Source: Brachybacterium halotolerans
GTDB taxonomy: Bacteria; Actinomycetota; Actinomycetes; Actinomycetales; Dermabacteraceae
NCBI RefSeq assembly: GCF_016623465.1
Contig: NZ_JAEDAJ010000001.1
Coordinates: forward strand, 214,227 to 278,226
Direction of reading: 5' to 3'
Length of the DNA stretch: 64,000 nucleotides
Under the pieces are notes generated by a model. That model was not told the DNA's origin. It did no database searches and saw nothing but the letters and a program-made list of their open reading frames with translations. Shown in pieces: positions 41,973-50,637 of this stretch; the stretch's first letter is position 1; each line of letters opens with the position of its first letter. The position numbers and the translations under genes were made by a program.

Positions 41973-43295
41973 CTAGTCGCGCCGTTCCTCGCGCGCATCC
42001 TCCGCGCGGCGTCGTCTCATCGCTCGGGAACCGAGCAGGGCGGCGATCGCCGCGATCGCCGCGTACAGGGTCCCGAGCCCCGCCGCCGCGAGCCATCCGC
42101 TGTGCTCGTAGCCGACGGAGCCCAGCGCCGATCCGGCCGTCGCCCCCACGTAGTAGGCGGTGAGGTAGAGGGCCGACGCGGTCGAGCGGGCCGAGGCCGG
42201 GGCGAGACGGGCGACCGTGGCCGAGGCGCTCGAGTGGCCGAGGAAGAACAGGGCCGTCATCAGGCCGAGGCCCACGACGACCCACAGCAGCTGGGAGGGC
42301 AGGGCGATCCAGTAGCCCGCGGCCACCGCGAGGGCCGAGACCAGCAGCGCGGGCACCAGCCCGATCCGGCCGACGATCCTGCCGGCCCGGGCCGAGGTGA
42401 ACGTGCCGAGCAGGTAGAGCAGGAACACGGCGTTCGCCGCGGCGGGACCCAGGCCGAGCTCGGGCCCCTGGAGCCGGAAGCCGACCACGGTGTACGCGCT
42501 GTTGAACGCAGCCATCAGCGCGGCCCCGATCACGCAGGCCGCGAGCACCCCGGGGATCGAAAGCGACTCCCGCGCGGCGCGGAGCGTGCGGCCGACGGCC
42601 CGCTCCCCCGTCTGCCGCTCCCCGGTCCGCTCCTGTCCCGTCGTCGGCCGGCTCCCCGGCCCGGCCGAGGTCGAGCCCGCGCTCGCCGCCGCTCCGCGAG
42701 GACGCAGCAGTGCGACGCCCAGCCCGCACGCGAGGCACAGCACGGCCATCACGCCCATCGCCCAGCGCCAGGACGCGAACTCGGCGACGGCGCCGGGGAT
42801 CAGTCGCGAGCAGAGCCCGCCCACGGTGTTGCCGGCCAGGTAGATGCCCGTCGCGGCGGTGATGGCCTCGGGCCCGATCCTCTCACCGATCAGGGCGAGC
42901 GCGCTCGCCGGCACCAGGGACACGGCGACGTCCTGCAGGAACCGCGCCGCCACCAGCGACCAGAGCGAGGGCATGAGCGCGCAGGCCAGGCCGATCACCC
43001 CGGAGAGGACGAGGAACACGAGCATCCGGTGGAAGAGCCCCCGGCGCAGGCCGACCGTGCTGAGCGGGATCATCCCGAGCGCCATGCCGAGCGTGGTCGC
43101 GGCGACGCTCCAGCCGGTCGCGGCCTCCCCAGCGCCGAAGCCCGCGCCGATCTGCGGGAGCAGGCCCTGCGTGTCGTACATGACGAGGAAGACCGCGAAG
43201 CCCGCGAGGAACACGGCGCCCACCACGCGGCGGTAGCCGGGCGATCCCTGGGGGTAGGGAACGGACGGGAAGGAGACGGTGTCGGCAGAGGTCAT
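41973..43295 (-). CDS. MFS transporter, YnfM-like
   Basis: The 440-residue protein has 12 predicted membrane helices in two halves, with a Gly/Thr/Arg-rich central loop. It shows FLVMYDTQGLLPQI in helix 1, and GMALGMIPLSTVGLRRGLFHR, a diverged motif A of the YnfM-type family. The C-terminal half contains FFLGHSSASATVARLAPASA, typical of this family. The ATG overlaps the stop of the YhhQ-type gene by four bases, so the two are coupled. Substrate is unknown. Confidence 0.85.
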   Translation of the reverse strand: MTSADTVSFPSVPYPQGSPGYRRVVGAVFLAGFAVFLVMYDTQGLLPQIGAGFGAGEAATGWSVAATTLGMALGMIPLSTVGLRRGLFHRMLVFLVLSGVIGLACALMPSLWSLVAARFLQDVAVSLVPASALALIGERIGPEAITAATGIYLAGNTVGGLCSRLIPGAVAEFASWRWAMGVMAVLCLACGLGVALLRPRGAAASAGSTSAGPGSRPTTGQERTGERQTGERAVGRTLRAARESLSIPGVLAACVIGAALMAAFNSAYTVVGFRLQGPELGLGPAAANAVFLLYLLGTFTSARAGRIVGRIGLVPALLVSALAVAAGYWIALPSQLLWVVVGLGLMTALFFLGHSSASATVARLAPASARSTASALYLTAYYVGATAGSALGSVGYEHSGWLAAAGLGTLYAAIAAIAALLGSRAMRRRRAEDAREERRD

Positions 43296-44068
43296 GAGGC
43301 GGCTGCCAGCGCCGCCTGGTAGGTCGGGTCCACGCGCTTGAGGAAGCGGATGACCGCGGCGGTGATCGGGATGACCGCGTACTGCACGGCCACCTTGTAG
43401 ACGAAGCCGAGCACCGTGTACTCGGCCCAGTCGCCCACGCTGGTGATGCCGATCGCGGCGGCCGCGATCGTGCAGAAGAGGATGGTGTCCACGAGCTCGC
43501 CGGCGCCGCTCGCGGAGAACAGGCGGCCGATGAGGCCACGCTCCCCCGCTCGTCGCTTCATGCGGCTCATGATCAGGGAGTTCACGCTCTGCCCGGCGGC
43601 GAAGCCCACGAGACCCGCGAGGACCACGATCCACACCGGGCCGAGCGCCATCTCGATGGCCTCCTGCTTGGCCAGCCCGTAGTCGTCGGGGAACGGCGGC
43701 AGGGCGATGATCACCTGGTAGCAGATCGCGGCAAGGATGTTCACGACGAAGCCCATGATGATCGCGCGCCGCGCCGCGCGCACCCCGTAGAGCTCGGTGA
43801 TGATGTCCCCGACGATGTACGCCAGGGGGAAGAGGAAGAAGCCGCCGTCGGTGATGATGTCGAAGCCAATGCCCGGGATCGTCCCGAAGAACACGCCCTT
43901 CGCGGCGCCGATCCCCGAGAGGATCACCACCGCGCACATGATCATGGCGAGGATGTCGTAGTGCGAGGAACCCCGGTCGGCGTAGGCCACGCCGGCCGGG
44001 CGTCCAGAGTGCTCACGCTTCGCGGGGATCTGCGCGCTCTCGGCGCGCGGGGTCGGGGCGGTGCTCAT
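43292..44068 (-). CDS. yhhQ: queuosine precursor transporter, YhhQ/VUT family
   Basis: The 258-residue membrane protein carries the VUT-1 family signature: GFDIITDGGFFLFPLAYIVG, then DIITELYGVRAARRAII, then GLVGFAAGQSVNSLIMSRMK and GELVDTILFCTIAA. Characterised members import queuine/preQ1-type precursors for tRNA modification. About six membrane helices follow a 35-residue hydrophilic N-terminus. It is followed by an overlapping MFS gene and preceded, 34 nt away, by the end of tetR. No other queuosine gene is in the window, so the salvage partner (tgt) must be elsewhere. Confidence 0.88.
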   Translation of the reverse strand: MSTAPTPRAESAQIPAKREHSGRPAGVAYADRGSSHYDILAMIMCAVVILSGIGAAKGVFFGTIPGIGFDIITDGGFFLFPLAYIVGDIITELYGVRAARRAIIMGFVVNILAAICYQVIIALPPFPDDYGLAKQEAIEMALGPVWIVVLAGLVGFAAGQSVNSLIMSRMKRRAGERGLIGRLFSASGAGELVDTILFCTIAAAAIGITSVGDWAEYTVLGFVYKVAVQYAVIPITAAVIRFLKRVDPTYQAALAAAS

Positions 44069-44102
44069 GCGGTCCCTCCGGGGTCGGTGCGGGGCCGACG
44101 GA

Positions 44103-44894
44103 TCAGTCGGCCGTCCGGCATTCTCCCCTGTCGGCGGCCCCGGCGCAGACAGCGCCCGCCACAGCCTCCTCGCCCGGCTGCAGGAAGGCCCGCAGCGTGC
44201 CCAGGATCGTCGTCGAGGCGAGGGCGGAGACGTCCTCGCCCTCGAGCTGCTCGCGTGTGATGAGGTCGATGAACACGCCGATCAGCAGCTGGGCGAGGTC
44301 CTCGAAGTCCAGCCCCTCGCGCGGGCCGACGCCGGGGGCGGTCGAGGCGAGCACCCCCGCGACCGTCGAGCGCAGCAGCCGGCGCTGGGAGACCAGCTCG
44401 TCGCGATCGGCCTGGGAGCGCAGCGAATGGGTGACGGCCTCGGTGTGCAGCAGGCACCACTGTCGGCCGAAGGGGCGCATCGCCTCGAACAGGTCGAGCA
44501 TGAGCGCGGCCTCCTCGGTGCGCGCGCCCTCGTCGGCCACTCCGCCGGCGGAGCCGCCCGGGGCCACGGATCCGAGCGGGCCGTGCGCGGCGCGCGCCTC
44601 GTCCACGCGCTCGTGCATGATCTGGATCACCTGCTGGGTCGCGAGCGCGAAGGCGGCCCGGAACACCTCGTCCTTGCTCGAGAAGTTCGAGTAGAACGCG
44701 CCGCGCGTGAATCCCGCGGCGCGCACGAGGTCGTCGATGGTCGCCCCGTCCAGGCCCTTCTCCGCGAACACCTGCACGGAGGCGCGCACCAGCCGTGACC
44801 GGGTGTTCTCCTTGCGGCGGGTCTCGTCACCGGCGGGCACGTTCCCCAGGAGGTCCGGCACGGGGTCGGCCACTTCCGGATGTCCAGCTTCCAT
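44103..44894 (-). CDS. TetR-family repressor of the mmpL-yhgE pair
   Basis: The 263-residue protein has a TetR helix-turn-helix (RLVRASVQVFAEKGLDGATI, then DDLVRAAGFTRGAFYSNFSSKDEVF) and a long all-helical ligand domain with a Gly/Ala insert near residue 110. ATG at 44894 is preferred over 44903 because a TAGGAT -10 lies 7 nt before it, the leaderless spacing seen elsewhere. An inverted repeat lies just upstream of that -10. The gene is divergent from the MMPL/YhgE operon, the usual layout for a local repressor of an efflux or envelope-lipid exporter. Confidence 0.88.
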   Translation of the reverse strand: MEAGHPEVADPVPDLLGNVPAGDETRRKENTRSRLVRASVQVFAEKGLDGATIDDLVRAAGFTRGAFYSNFSSKDEVFRAAFALATQQVIQIMHERVDEARAAHGPLGSVAPGGSAGGVADEGARTEEAALMLDLFEAMRPFGRQWCLLHTEAVTHSLRSQADRDELVSQRRLLRSTVAGVLASTAPGVGPREGLDFEDLAQLLIGVFIDLITREQLEGEDVSALASTTILGTLRAFLQPGEEAVAGAVCAGAADRGECRTAD

Positions 44895-44901
44895 GGGTAG
44901 C

Positions 44902-44926
44902 ATCCTACCGATACATTCGTGTATCG
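44902..44926. promoter_or_regulatory. TetR operator and divergent promoter
   Basis: CGATACATTCGTGTATCG (44909-44926) has perfect 7-bp inverted arms with a TTCG spacer, the form of TetR-family operators in actinobacteria. It adjoins the tetR -10 TAGGAT (44902-44907 on the minus strand) and lies 111 nt before the mmpL start, so a bound dimer could repress both directions. Confidence 0.72.
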
Positions 44927-45036
44927 AGCGGACTCTCTGCGCACCTCATGGTCGCGGTCCGTCGGCCCTCTCCGTCGACACTGCCCGTCGGCCCCGCCCA
45001 CCCTCTCCCCGCCGCCGAACGTCAGGAGATCCCTCC

Positions 45037-47865
45037 GTGTCCTCCACCCTGTACCGCCTCGGACGCGCGATGGCCCACGCCCGCTGGAAGGCCGTGGGCG
45101 TCTGGGCCCTCCTGCTGGTGGTCCTCGGCGGGCTCGCTGTCGGCCTCGGCGGCTCCTTCTCGAGCCAGTTCGAGATCCCCGGCACCCAGGGCCAGGAGGG
45201 GCTCGACGAGCTCGCCGACCGCTTCCCGCAGATGAGCGGCACGAGCGGCCAGCTCGTCTTCCTCAGCGAGGACGGCACGAAGATCGACGACCACGAGGCG
45301 CAGATCGACCGGGTGATGGACAAGGCGGCCGACGTCGACGGGGTCGAGGCGGCGCCCTCCCCCTTCGACGAGAACAGCCCTGGCACCCGCAACGACGGCG
45401 ACACCGCGATCATCGGCACCGTGCAGCTCTCGGGCAGTCCCGGCGGATTCGCCGACGGCGCCCTGGAGAAGCTCCAGAAGATCTCCGACGACGGGAACTC
45501 CGGCGGCCTGCGCGTCGAGCTCGGCGGGCAGATCCTGCAGAGCTCGGACATCCCGATGGGCTCGAGCGAGATCATCGGCCTGCTCGCCGCGCTCATCATC
45601 CTCGCGGTGACCTTCCGGTCCGTGGTTCCCGCCTTCGTGCCGATCGTGAGCGCCGTGGTGGGCGTCGGGGTCTCGATGCTCGCGGTGATGGCGCTCTCGG
45701 CGGGGATGGAGATCCCCTCGGTGACCATCTCGCTCGGCGCGATGCTTGGCCTGGCCGTGGGCATCGACTACGCCCTGTTCATCCTCTCCCGCCACCGCGG
45801 GCAGCTCAGACGCGGGATGGACGTCGTCGAATCGATCGGCGAGGCGATCGCGACCTCCGGCAGCGCCGTGATCTTCGCGGGCCTCACCGTGGTGATCGCC
45901 CTCGTCGGACTCTTCGTCACGCGCATCCCCTTCCTCACCATCATGGGCATCGCCGCGGCGGCGACGGTCGCGCTGTCCGTGGTCGTGGCCCTCACCCTGC
46001 TGCCGGCGATCATGGGCCTGCTGGGCGAGAACCTGCGCCCCCGCCGCGTGCGCCGCCTGATGGCGGAGAACGGCGGCGCGCTCCCGGAGCCCGAGGAGGG
46101 CGAGGACGAGGGCGCGGGATCCGCCGCGAAGCGCGCCGGCGGCAGCCGCTGGGTCCGCATCGTCACCAAGGTCCCGGCGCTCACGATCATCGTGGTGATC
46201 CTCGTGGTGGGCTCCCTCGCGATCCCGATCAAGGATCTGCGCCTGGGCCTCCCGGACCTGGGCACGGAGAAGCCCGACACCCAGGCCCGACAGACCTACG
46301 ACCTGGTCGCGGACGAGTTCGGCGCCGGGTACAACGGCCCGCTGCTGGTCACCGCCGACATCATCAACTCCGACGACCCCCTGGGCGTGGTCGACGACTT
46401 GAAGACGCGCATCGGCGATCTTCCGGACGTCGAGGAGATCCAGCTCGCGACCCCGAACGAGGGCGCGGACATGGCCGTGGTCGTCGTGATCCCCCAGGGC
46501 TCCCAGACCGACGAGTCGACCTCCGAGCTCGTGCGGACCCTGCGCTCCGACTCCTCGACGTGGGAGAAGGACCTCGACATCTCCGACGTCCGCGTCACCG
46601 GGCAGACGGCCGTCGCGATCGACATCACCGACCGCCTCTCCGAGGCGCTCCTGCCCTTCGCGGTGTTCGTGGTGGGGCTCTCCCTGATCCTGCTGATGGT
46701 CGTCTTCCGCTCGATCTGGGTGCCGATCAAGGCCTCGCTCGGCTACCTGCTGAGCGTCGGCGCGGCCTTCGGCGTGGTCTCGATGGTCTTCGAGTACGGA
46801 TGGGGCAACGAGGCGCTCGACATCCACGTGGTGGGCCCGGTGATCGCGTTCATGCCGATCATGTGCATGGGCGTGCTGTTCGGGCTCGCCATGGACTACG
46901 AGGTCTTCCTCGTCTCCCGCATGCGCGAGGAGTACGTGCGCACGGGGGACGCCCACGGAGCGATCGAGCGCGGCTTCTCCGCGAGCGCGCCCGTGGTCAT
47001 CGCCGCGGCCCTCATCATGTTCTCCGTCTTCGCGTCCTTCGTGCCCGGCGGCGCGTACATGCTGCAGCCGATCGCGGTCGCGCTCGCCGTCGGCGTGCTC
47101 GTGGACGCCTTCGTGGTGCGCATGACGCTCGTGCCCGCCGTCCTGGCCCTGCTGGGCCGCTACGCCTGGTGGCTGCCCAAGTGGCTGGACCGCCTGCTCC
47201 CGGTGGTCGACACCGAGGGCGAGGGTCTGGGCGCGGTGCTCGAGCACCGGCGATGGACCGAGGAGCACGGCGACATGGCGCTGCGCATGGAGGACACGAT
47301 CGTCCCGCTCGTCGGCGAGCCCGGGGTGCTGGGCCCGCTGACCGGAGCGGTCGACCCGGGCGCGCTGCTGGTCGCGCGCAGCTCGGACGACGCCGCCCGC
47401 GAGACCTTCCTCGACCTCGTCTCCGGGCGCATCGCGCCCAGCTCGGGCGTCTTCGCCGTGCACGATCGCCTCTCCCCCGCCGACGTCGGCGCGATCCAGG
47501 CGCGCGTGCACCGCATCGGCCCCGGCGAGGACGTCGCCGGGCGCATCGCGGAGATCAGCCCGCGCCGCGCCGCGCGGGAGATCGTGGTGATCGACCTCGT
47601 CACCGACCTCGCCCACGCGAGCGTGATCACCCAGGGACGCGCCGTGCGCCGGCTCGAGGAGCTCATGCGCCAGGGCATCGCCGTGGTCACGGGATCCCGA
47701 GTGGACCTCGGCCTCGAGTCCTCGCAGCCCGAGCAGACCGTCGTCGACGCCCTCGAGGACCCCTCCCGGCACGTGGCCCTGCGCGTGCACCGCAGCGCCT
47801 CCCCCGCCCCTGCCGCCTTCGCGCATTCCCACTCCGCCTCCGTCGTGGAAGGAGCCCACGCATGA
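45037..47865 (+). CDS. MMPL-family RND transporter with unusual C-terminal domain
   Basis: The 942-residue membrane protein has two RND repeats of one plus five helices with large outside loops (SSFSSQFEIPGTQGQEGLDELA opening the first). The typical GIDYALFILSRHR and FGLAMDYEVFLVSRMREEY segments carry the proton-relay Asp residues. It exports lipids or other envelope compounds. Residues about 730-942 form an extra domain that looks like a degenerate ABC ATPase (FLDLVSGRIAPSSGVFAVHD and IVVIDLVTDLA) without a Walker A lysine. GTG at 45037 follows AGGAG by 8 nt. Its stop overlaps the YhgE/Pip gene. Confidence 0.9.
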   Translation: MSSTLYRLGRAMAHARWKAVGVWALLLVVLGGLAVGLGGSFSSQFEIPGTQGQEGLDELADRFPQMSGTSGQLVFLSEDGTKIDDHEAQIDRVMDKAADVDGVEAAPSPFDENSPGTRNDGDTAIIGTVQLSGSPGGFADGALEKLQKISDDGNSGGLRVELGGQILQSSDIPMGSSEIIGLLAALIILAVTFRSVVPAFVPIVSAVVGVGVSMLAVMALSAGMEIPSVTISLGAMLGLAVGIDYALFILSRHRGQLRRGMDVVESIGEAIATSGSAVIFAGLTVVIALVGLFVTRIPFLTIMGIAAAATVALSVVVALTLLPAIMGLLGENLRPRRVRRLMAENGGALPEPEEGEDEGAGSAAKRAGGSRWVRIVTKVPALTIIVVILVVGSLAIPIKDLRLGLPDLGTEKPDTQARQTYDLVADEFGAGYNGPLLVTADIINSDDPLGVVDDLKTRIGDLPDVEEIQLATPNEGADMAVVVVIPQGSQTDESTSELVRTLRSDSSTWEKDLDISDVRVTGQTAVAIDITDRLSEALLPFAVFVVGLSLILLMVVFRSIWVPIKASLGYLLSVGAAFGVVSMVFEYGWGNEALDIHVVGPVIAFMPIMCMGVLFGLAMDYEVFLVSRMREEYVRTGDAHGAIERGFSASAPVVIAAALIMFSVFASFVPGGAYMLQPIAVALAVGVLVDAFVVRMTLVPAVLALLGRYAWWLPKWLDRLLPVVDTEGEGLGAVLEHRRWTEEHGDMALRMEDTIVPLVGEPGVLGPLTGAVDPGALLVARSSDDAARETFLDLVSGRIAPSSGVFAVHDRLSPADVGAIQARVHRIGPGEDVAGRIAEISPRRAAREIVVIDLVTDLAHASVITQGRAVRRLEELMRQGIAVVTGSRVDLGLESSQPEQTVVDALEDPSRHVALRVHRSASPAPAAFAHSHSASVVEGAHA

Positions 47866-50588
47866 GAACGCTCTCCCGCCACATCCCCTCCCTGGTGATC
47901 GTCCTGCTGCTGCCGCTGCTGGTGGCGGGCATCGGCATGTGGGCGCTGACCGGCCGCGTGGACAACATCGACCGGGTGCCGGCCGCTGTGGTGAACCTCG
48001 ACGAGGGCGCCACCATGAAGGTCGACGGCAAGGACCAGAAGGTGCCGCTCGGCCGCACGCTCGCGGGTGCGCTCACCCAGCCCTCGACCGCGAAGGACTC
48101 GGACCAGCAGACGGGCTTCGACTGGCAGCTGACCTCGCAGGACGATGCGAAGGACGGGCTGAAGGACGGCTCCTATTCGGCCATCATCGTGATCCCGAAG
48201 GACTTCTCGAAGAACCTCGCCTCGATCGGCTCGACCGACGCGGCGAAGGCGCAGGTGCAGGTGCTCACGGACGACTCCTCCGGGATGCTCGACGGACTCA
48301 TCGGCAACGCGGTCGCCACGGCCGCCTCGCAGTCGATGGGCAGCCAGTTCACCGAGCAGTACCTCGATCAGCTGTACGTCGGCTTCAACGACATGCACGA
48401 CAACTTCAAGGAGGTGGCCGACAGTTCGGCGGACCTCTCCGACGGCGCCGACCAGCTCGACGACGGCGTGAAGAAGTCCGCCGACGGCACCCGCGACCTC
48501 GCCGACGGCGCGGGCGACCTCTCGGACGGCTCCCAGGAGCTCGCCGACTCCACGCCCGAGCTCGCCGAGGGCGCGCACGGCGTCGCCGACGGCAACAAGA
48601 GCCTCGCGACGGGGCTCGGCACCCTCGCCGACGGCGCCGACTCGCTGTCGAGCGGCACGAGCGATCTGGCCGACGGCCTCGACGACCTCTCGGACGGGGC
48701 CGACGGACTCGCGGACGGCACGAAGAAGCTATCCGGCGGCCTCGACGACCTCGCCGATGGCTCCCAGGGCGTGGCCGACGGCGTGGGCGCCCTGAAGACC
48801 GGACTGCGCGGCGACGGCACCGAGAAGAACCCCGGCCTGGTCCCCGCGGCCGACGCGATCACCGAGGGCATCGCCGGCGACGGCACGGCGAAGAACCCCG
48901 GCCTCGCCGAGGGCGCGAAGCAGCTCGCGGACGGCGCCGAGCAGGTGGGCGACGGCGCGGACACGGCCTGGAACGGAGATGGCACGGCGAAGAACCCCGG
49001 TCTGAAGGGCGGGGGCGATGATCTGGGCAAGGGGTCGCAGGACGTCGCCGATGGCCTCTCGCAGCTCCAGACGGGGCTGAAGGGAGACGGCAGCGCTCAG
49101 GATCCAGGCCTGGAGAAGGCCACGGCGACCGTGCAGGAGGTGTGCGGAGACCCTGATCGCGTCGATGAGTGCAAGGCCGCCGCTGAGGCGGTCGCCGGGT
49201 ACGGAGACGCGGTCGACGGTGCCCTCGCAGGCGACGGAACGGAGAAGAACCCGGGCCTCGTCGCCGGCTCCCAGGGCGCCGCCGACGGCATCGACCAGTA
49301 CACCTCGGGCGTCTCCCAGGTCTTCGAGGGCGACGGCACCGCGAAGAACCCGGGCCTGGCGGCGGGCGCGAAGCAGGTCGCCGAGGGCGCGGACACCTTC
49401 AGCACCCAGGTGCCCGATCTCGTCGACGGGCTGCAGGAGTTCGACAAGGGCCTGCACGGCTTCGCGGGCGGCGTCGACGACCTCTCCGACGGCGCGACCA
49501 AGGTCGCCGACGGCACGGCGTCGAGCGCCGAGGGCGCCTCGGACCTCTCCGACGGCGCCACGAAGCTCGCCGACGGCACCGGCAAGAGCGCGAAGGGCGC
49601 GCACTCCCTCGCGGACGGCGCCTCCGACCTCGCCGACGGCGCGCGCTCGAGCGCGGACGGCGCGGACACCCTCGCGGACGGCTCCTCGAAGCTCGCCGAC
49701 GGCACCGACCAGCTGGTCACCGGCACCCAGGGCCTCGCCGACGGCGCCTCCGGGCTGGCCGACGGCACCGAGAAGCTCGCCGACGGCAACGACAAGCTCG
49801 CCGACGGCGCTGACCAGCTCTCCGACGGCACCGGGAAGCTCTCGGACGGCCTCGCGAAGGGCGCCGACCAGATCCCGAGCTACACCAAGGGCGAGCGCGA
49901 GAAGATGTCGACGATGGGCGCCCAGCCCATCTCGACGTTCTCCTCGCGGGCGAACGAGGCCTCGGGCGCGGCCACCGCGACGTTCCCGTTCGTGGTGGCG
50001 CTCGCCCTGTGGCTGGGCGCCTTCGGCACCTTCCTGCTGATGCCCGCGCTCTCCAAGCGCCTGCTGGACGGCGCGGTGCCCATGTGGAAGGTCGTGCTGC
50101 GCTCGCTCGTGCCCGGCCTGCTGCTGGCCATCGTGCAGACCGTCGCGGTGCTCGCGGTGATCACGGCGATCGGGATCTCGCCGGTCTCGCCGCTCGCGGT
50201 GGGGCTCGTGTGCCTGGCGGGGGCGGTGATGTTCGCGGCCTTCCACCAGGCGCTGCTCGCCCTGCTCGGGGACCGGATCGGCAGGATCCTCTCGATCGTG
50301 CTGATGGTGCTCCAGGTGGTGGTGCTCGTGGGCATCCTGCCGCTGCAGACGGCCCCGGAGCTGCTGCAGTCGGTGAGCGGGCTGATGCCGATCACGATCG
50401 TCAGCCGCGGCCTCGTGCACGCCTCGCTCGGAGGGTCCCTCACCTCGACGACCGCGACGCTGCTCTCGATCGCCGCCTGGTTCGCGGTCTCGGTGCTCGT
50501 CACCCTGGTGGCCTCCCGGAACGCGCGCACGGTGAAACCCGCGAAACCGCCGAAGCACGCGCGCGGCGGCGCCCACGCGGCCGCCTGA
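47862..50588 (+). CDS. YhgE/Pip-domain membrane protein with repeat-rich extracellular region
   Basis: The 908-residue protein has one N-terminal helix (LVIVLLLPLLVAGIGMWAL), a conserved PAAVVNLDEGA region, a very long extracellular part and five to six C-terminal helices ending in a basic tail. This is the phage-infection-protein/type VII EsaA-like layout. The outer region is built from heptad-like LADGADxLSDG repeats that should form a long coiled coil. Six copies of GDGTxKNPGL-type motifs (starting at residues 317, 339, 372, 408, 457 and 490) interrupt it. Two Cys residues (VCGDPDRVDEC) may form a disulfide. It is coupled to mmpL by a 4-nt overlap, so the pair likely works as one envelope system. 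Confidence 0.88.
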   Translation: MRTLSRHIPSLVIVLLLPLLVAGIGMWALTGRVDNIDRVPAAVVNLDEGATMKVDGKDQKVPLGRTLAGALTQPSTAKDSDQQTGFDWQLTSQDDAKDGLKDGSYSAIIVIPKDFSKNLASIGSTDAAKAQVQVLTDDSSGMLDGLIGNAVATAASQSMGSQFTEQYLDQLYVGFNDMHDNFKEVADSSADLSDGADQLDDGVKKSADGTRDLADGAGDLSDGSQELADSTPELAEGAHGVADGNKSLATGLGTLADGADSLSSGTSDLADGLDDLSDGADGLADGTKKLSGGLDDLADGSQGVADGVGALKTGLRGDGTEKNPGLVPAADAITEGIAGDGTAKNPGLAEGAKQLADGAEQVGDGADTAWNGDGTAKNPGLKGGGDDLGKGSQDVADGLSQLQTGLKGDGSAQDPGLEKATATVQEVCGDPDRVDECKAAAEAVAGYGDAVDGALAGDGTEKNPGLVAGSQGAADGIDQYTSGVSQVFEGDGTAKNPGLAAGAKQVAEGADTFSTQVPDLVDGLQEFDKGLHGFAGGVDDLSDGATKVADGTASSAEGASDLSDGATKLADGTGKSAKGAHSLADGASDLADGARSSADGADTLADGSSKLADGTDQLVTGTQGLADGASGLADGTEKLADGNDKLADGADQLSDGTGKLSDGLAKGADQIPSYTKGEREKMSTMGAQPISTFSSRANEASGAATATFPFVVALALWLGAFGTFLLMPALSKRLLDGAVPMWKVVLRSLVPGLLLAIVQTVAVLAVITAIGISPVSPLAVGLVCLAGAVMFAAFHQALLALLGDRIGRILSIVLMVLQVVVLVGILPLQTAPELLQSVSGLMPITIVSRGLVHASLGGSLTSTTATLLSIAAWFAVSVLVTLVASRNARTVKPAKPPKHARGGAHAAA

Positions 50589-50596
50589 GTCGGCCC

Positions 50597-50637
50597 GTCC
50601 CGGGACCTCCGCGCTCAGTGGAAGTCCCGGGACCTCC
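50597..50637. terminator. paired palindromic repeats between convergent genes
   Basis: GTCCCGGGACCTCC occurs at 50597-50610 and 50624-50637. The first ten bases are self-complementary, so the two copies can pair as a 10-bp stem with a 17-nt loop. The loop and right copy cover the 3' end of dnaE2. It probably terminates transcription from both sides. Confidence 0.5.

Noticed and set aside
44919-47861. N-terminal extension of the YhgE/Pip frame through the mmpL gene
   Set aside because: The real start is the ATG at 47862, overlapping the mmpL stop with GGAAGGAG upstream. The earlier part is an Arg/Pro-rich shadow frame of mmpL.
48400-49870. Regular DNA repeats resembling a CRISPR or satellite array
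   Set aside because: The periodicity comes from LADG and GDGT protein repeats in one intact reading frame. Repeats differ by synonymous changes and have no spacer structure.
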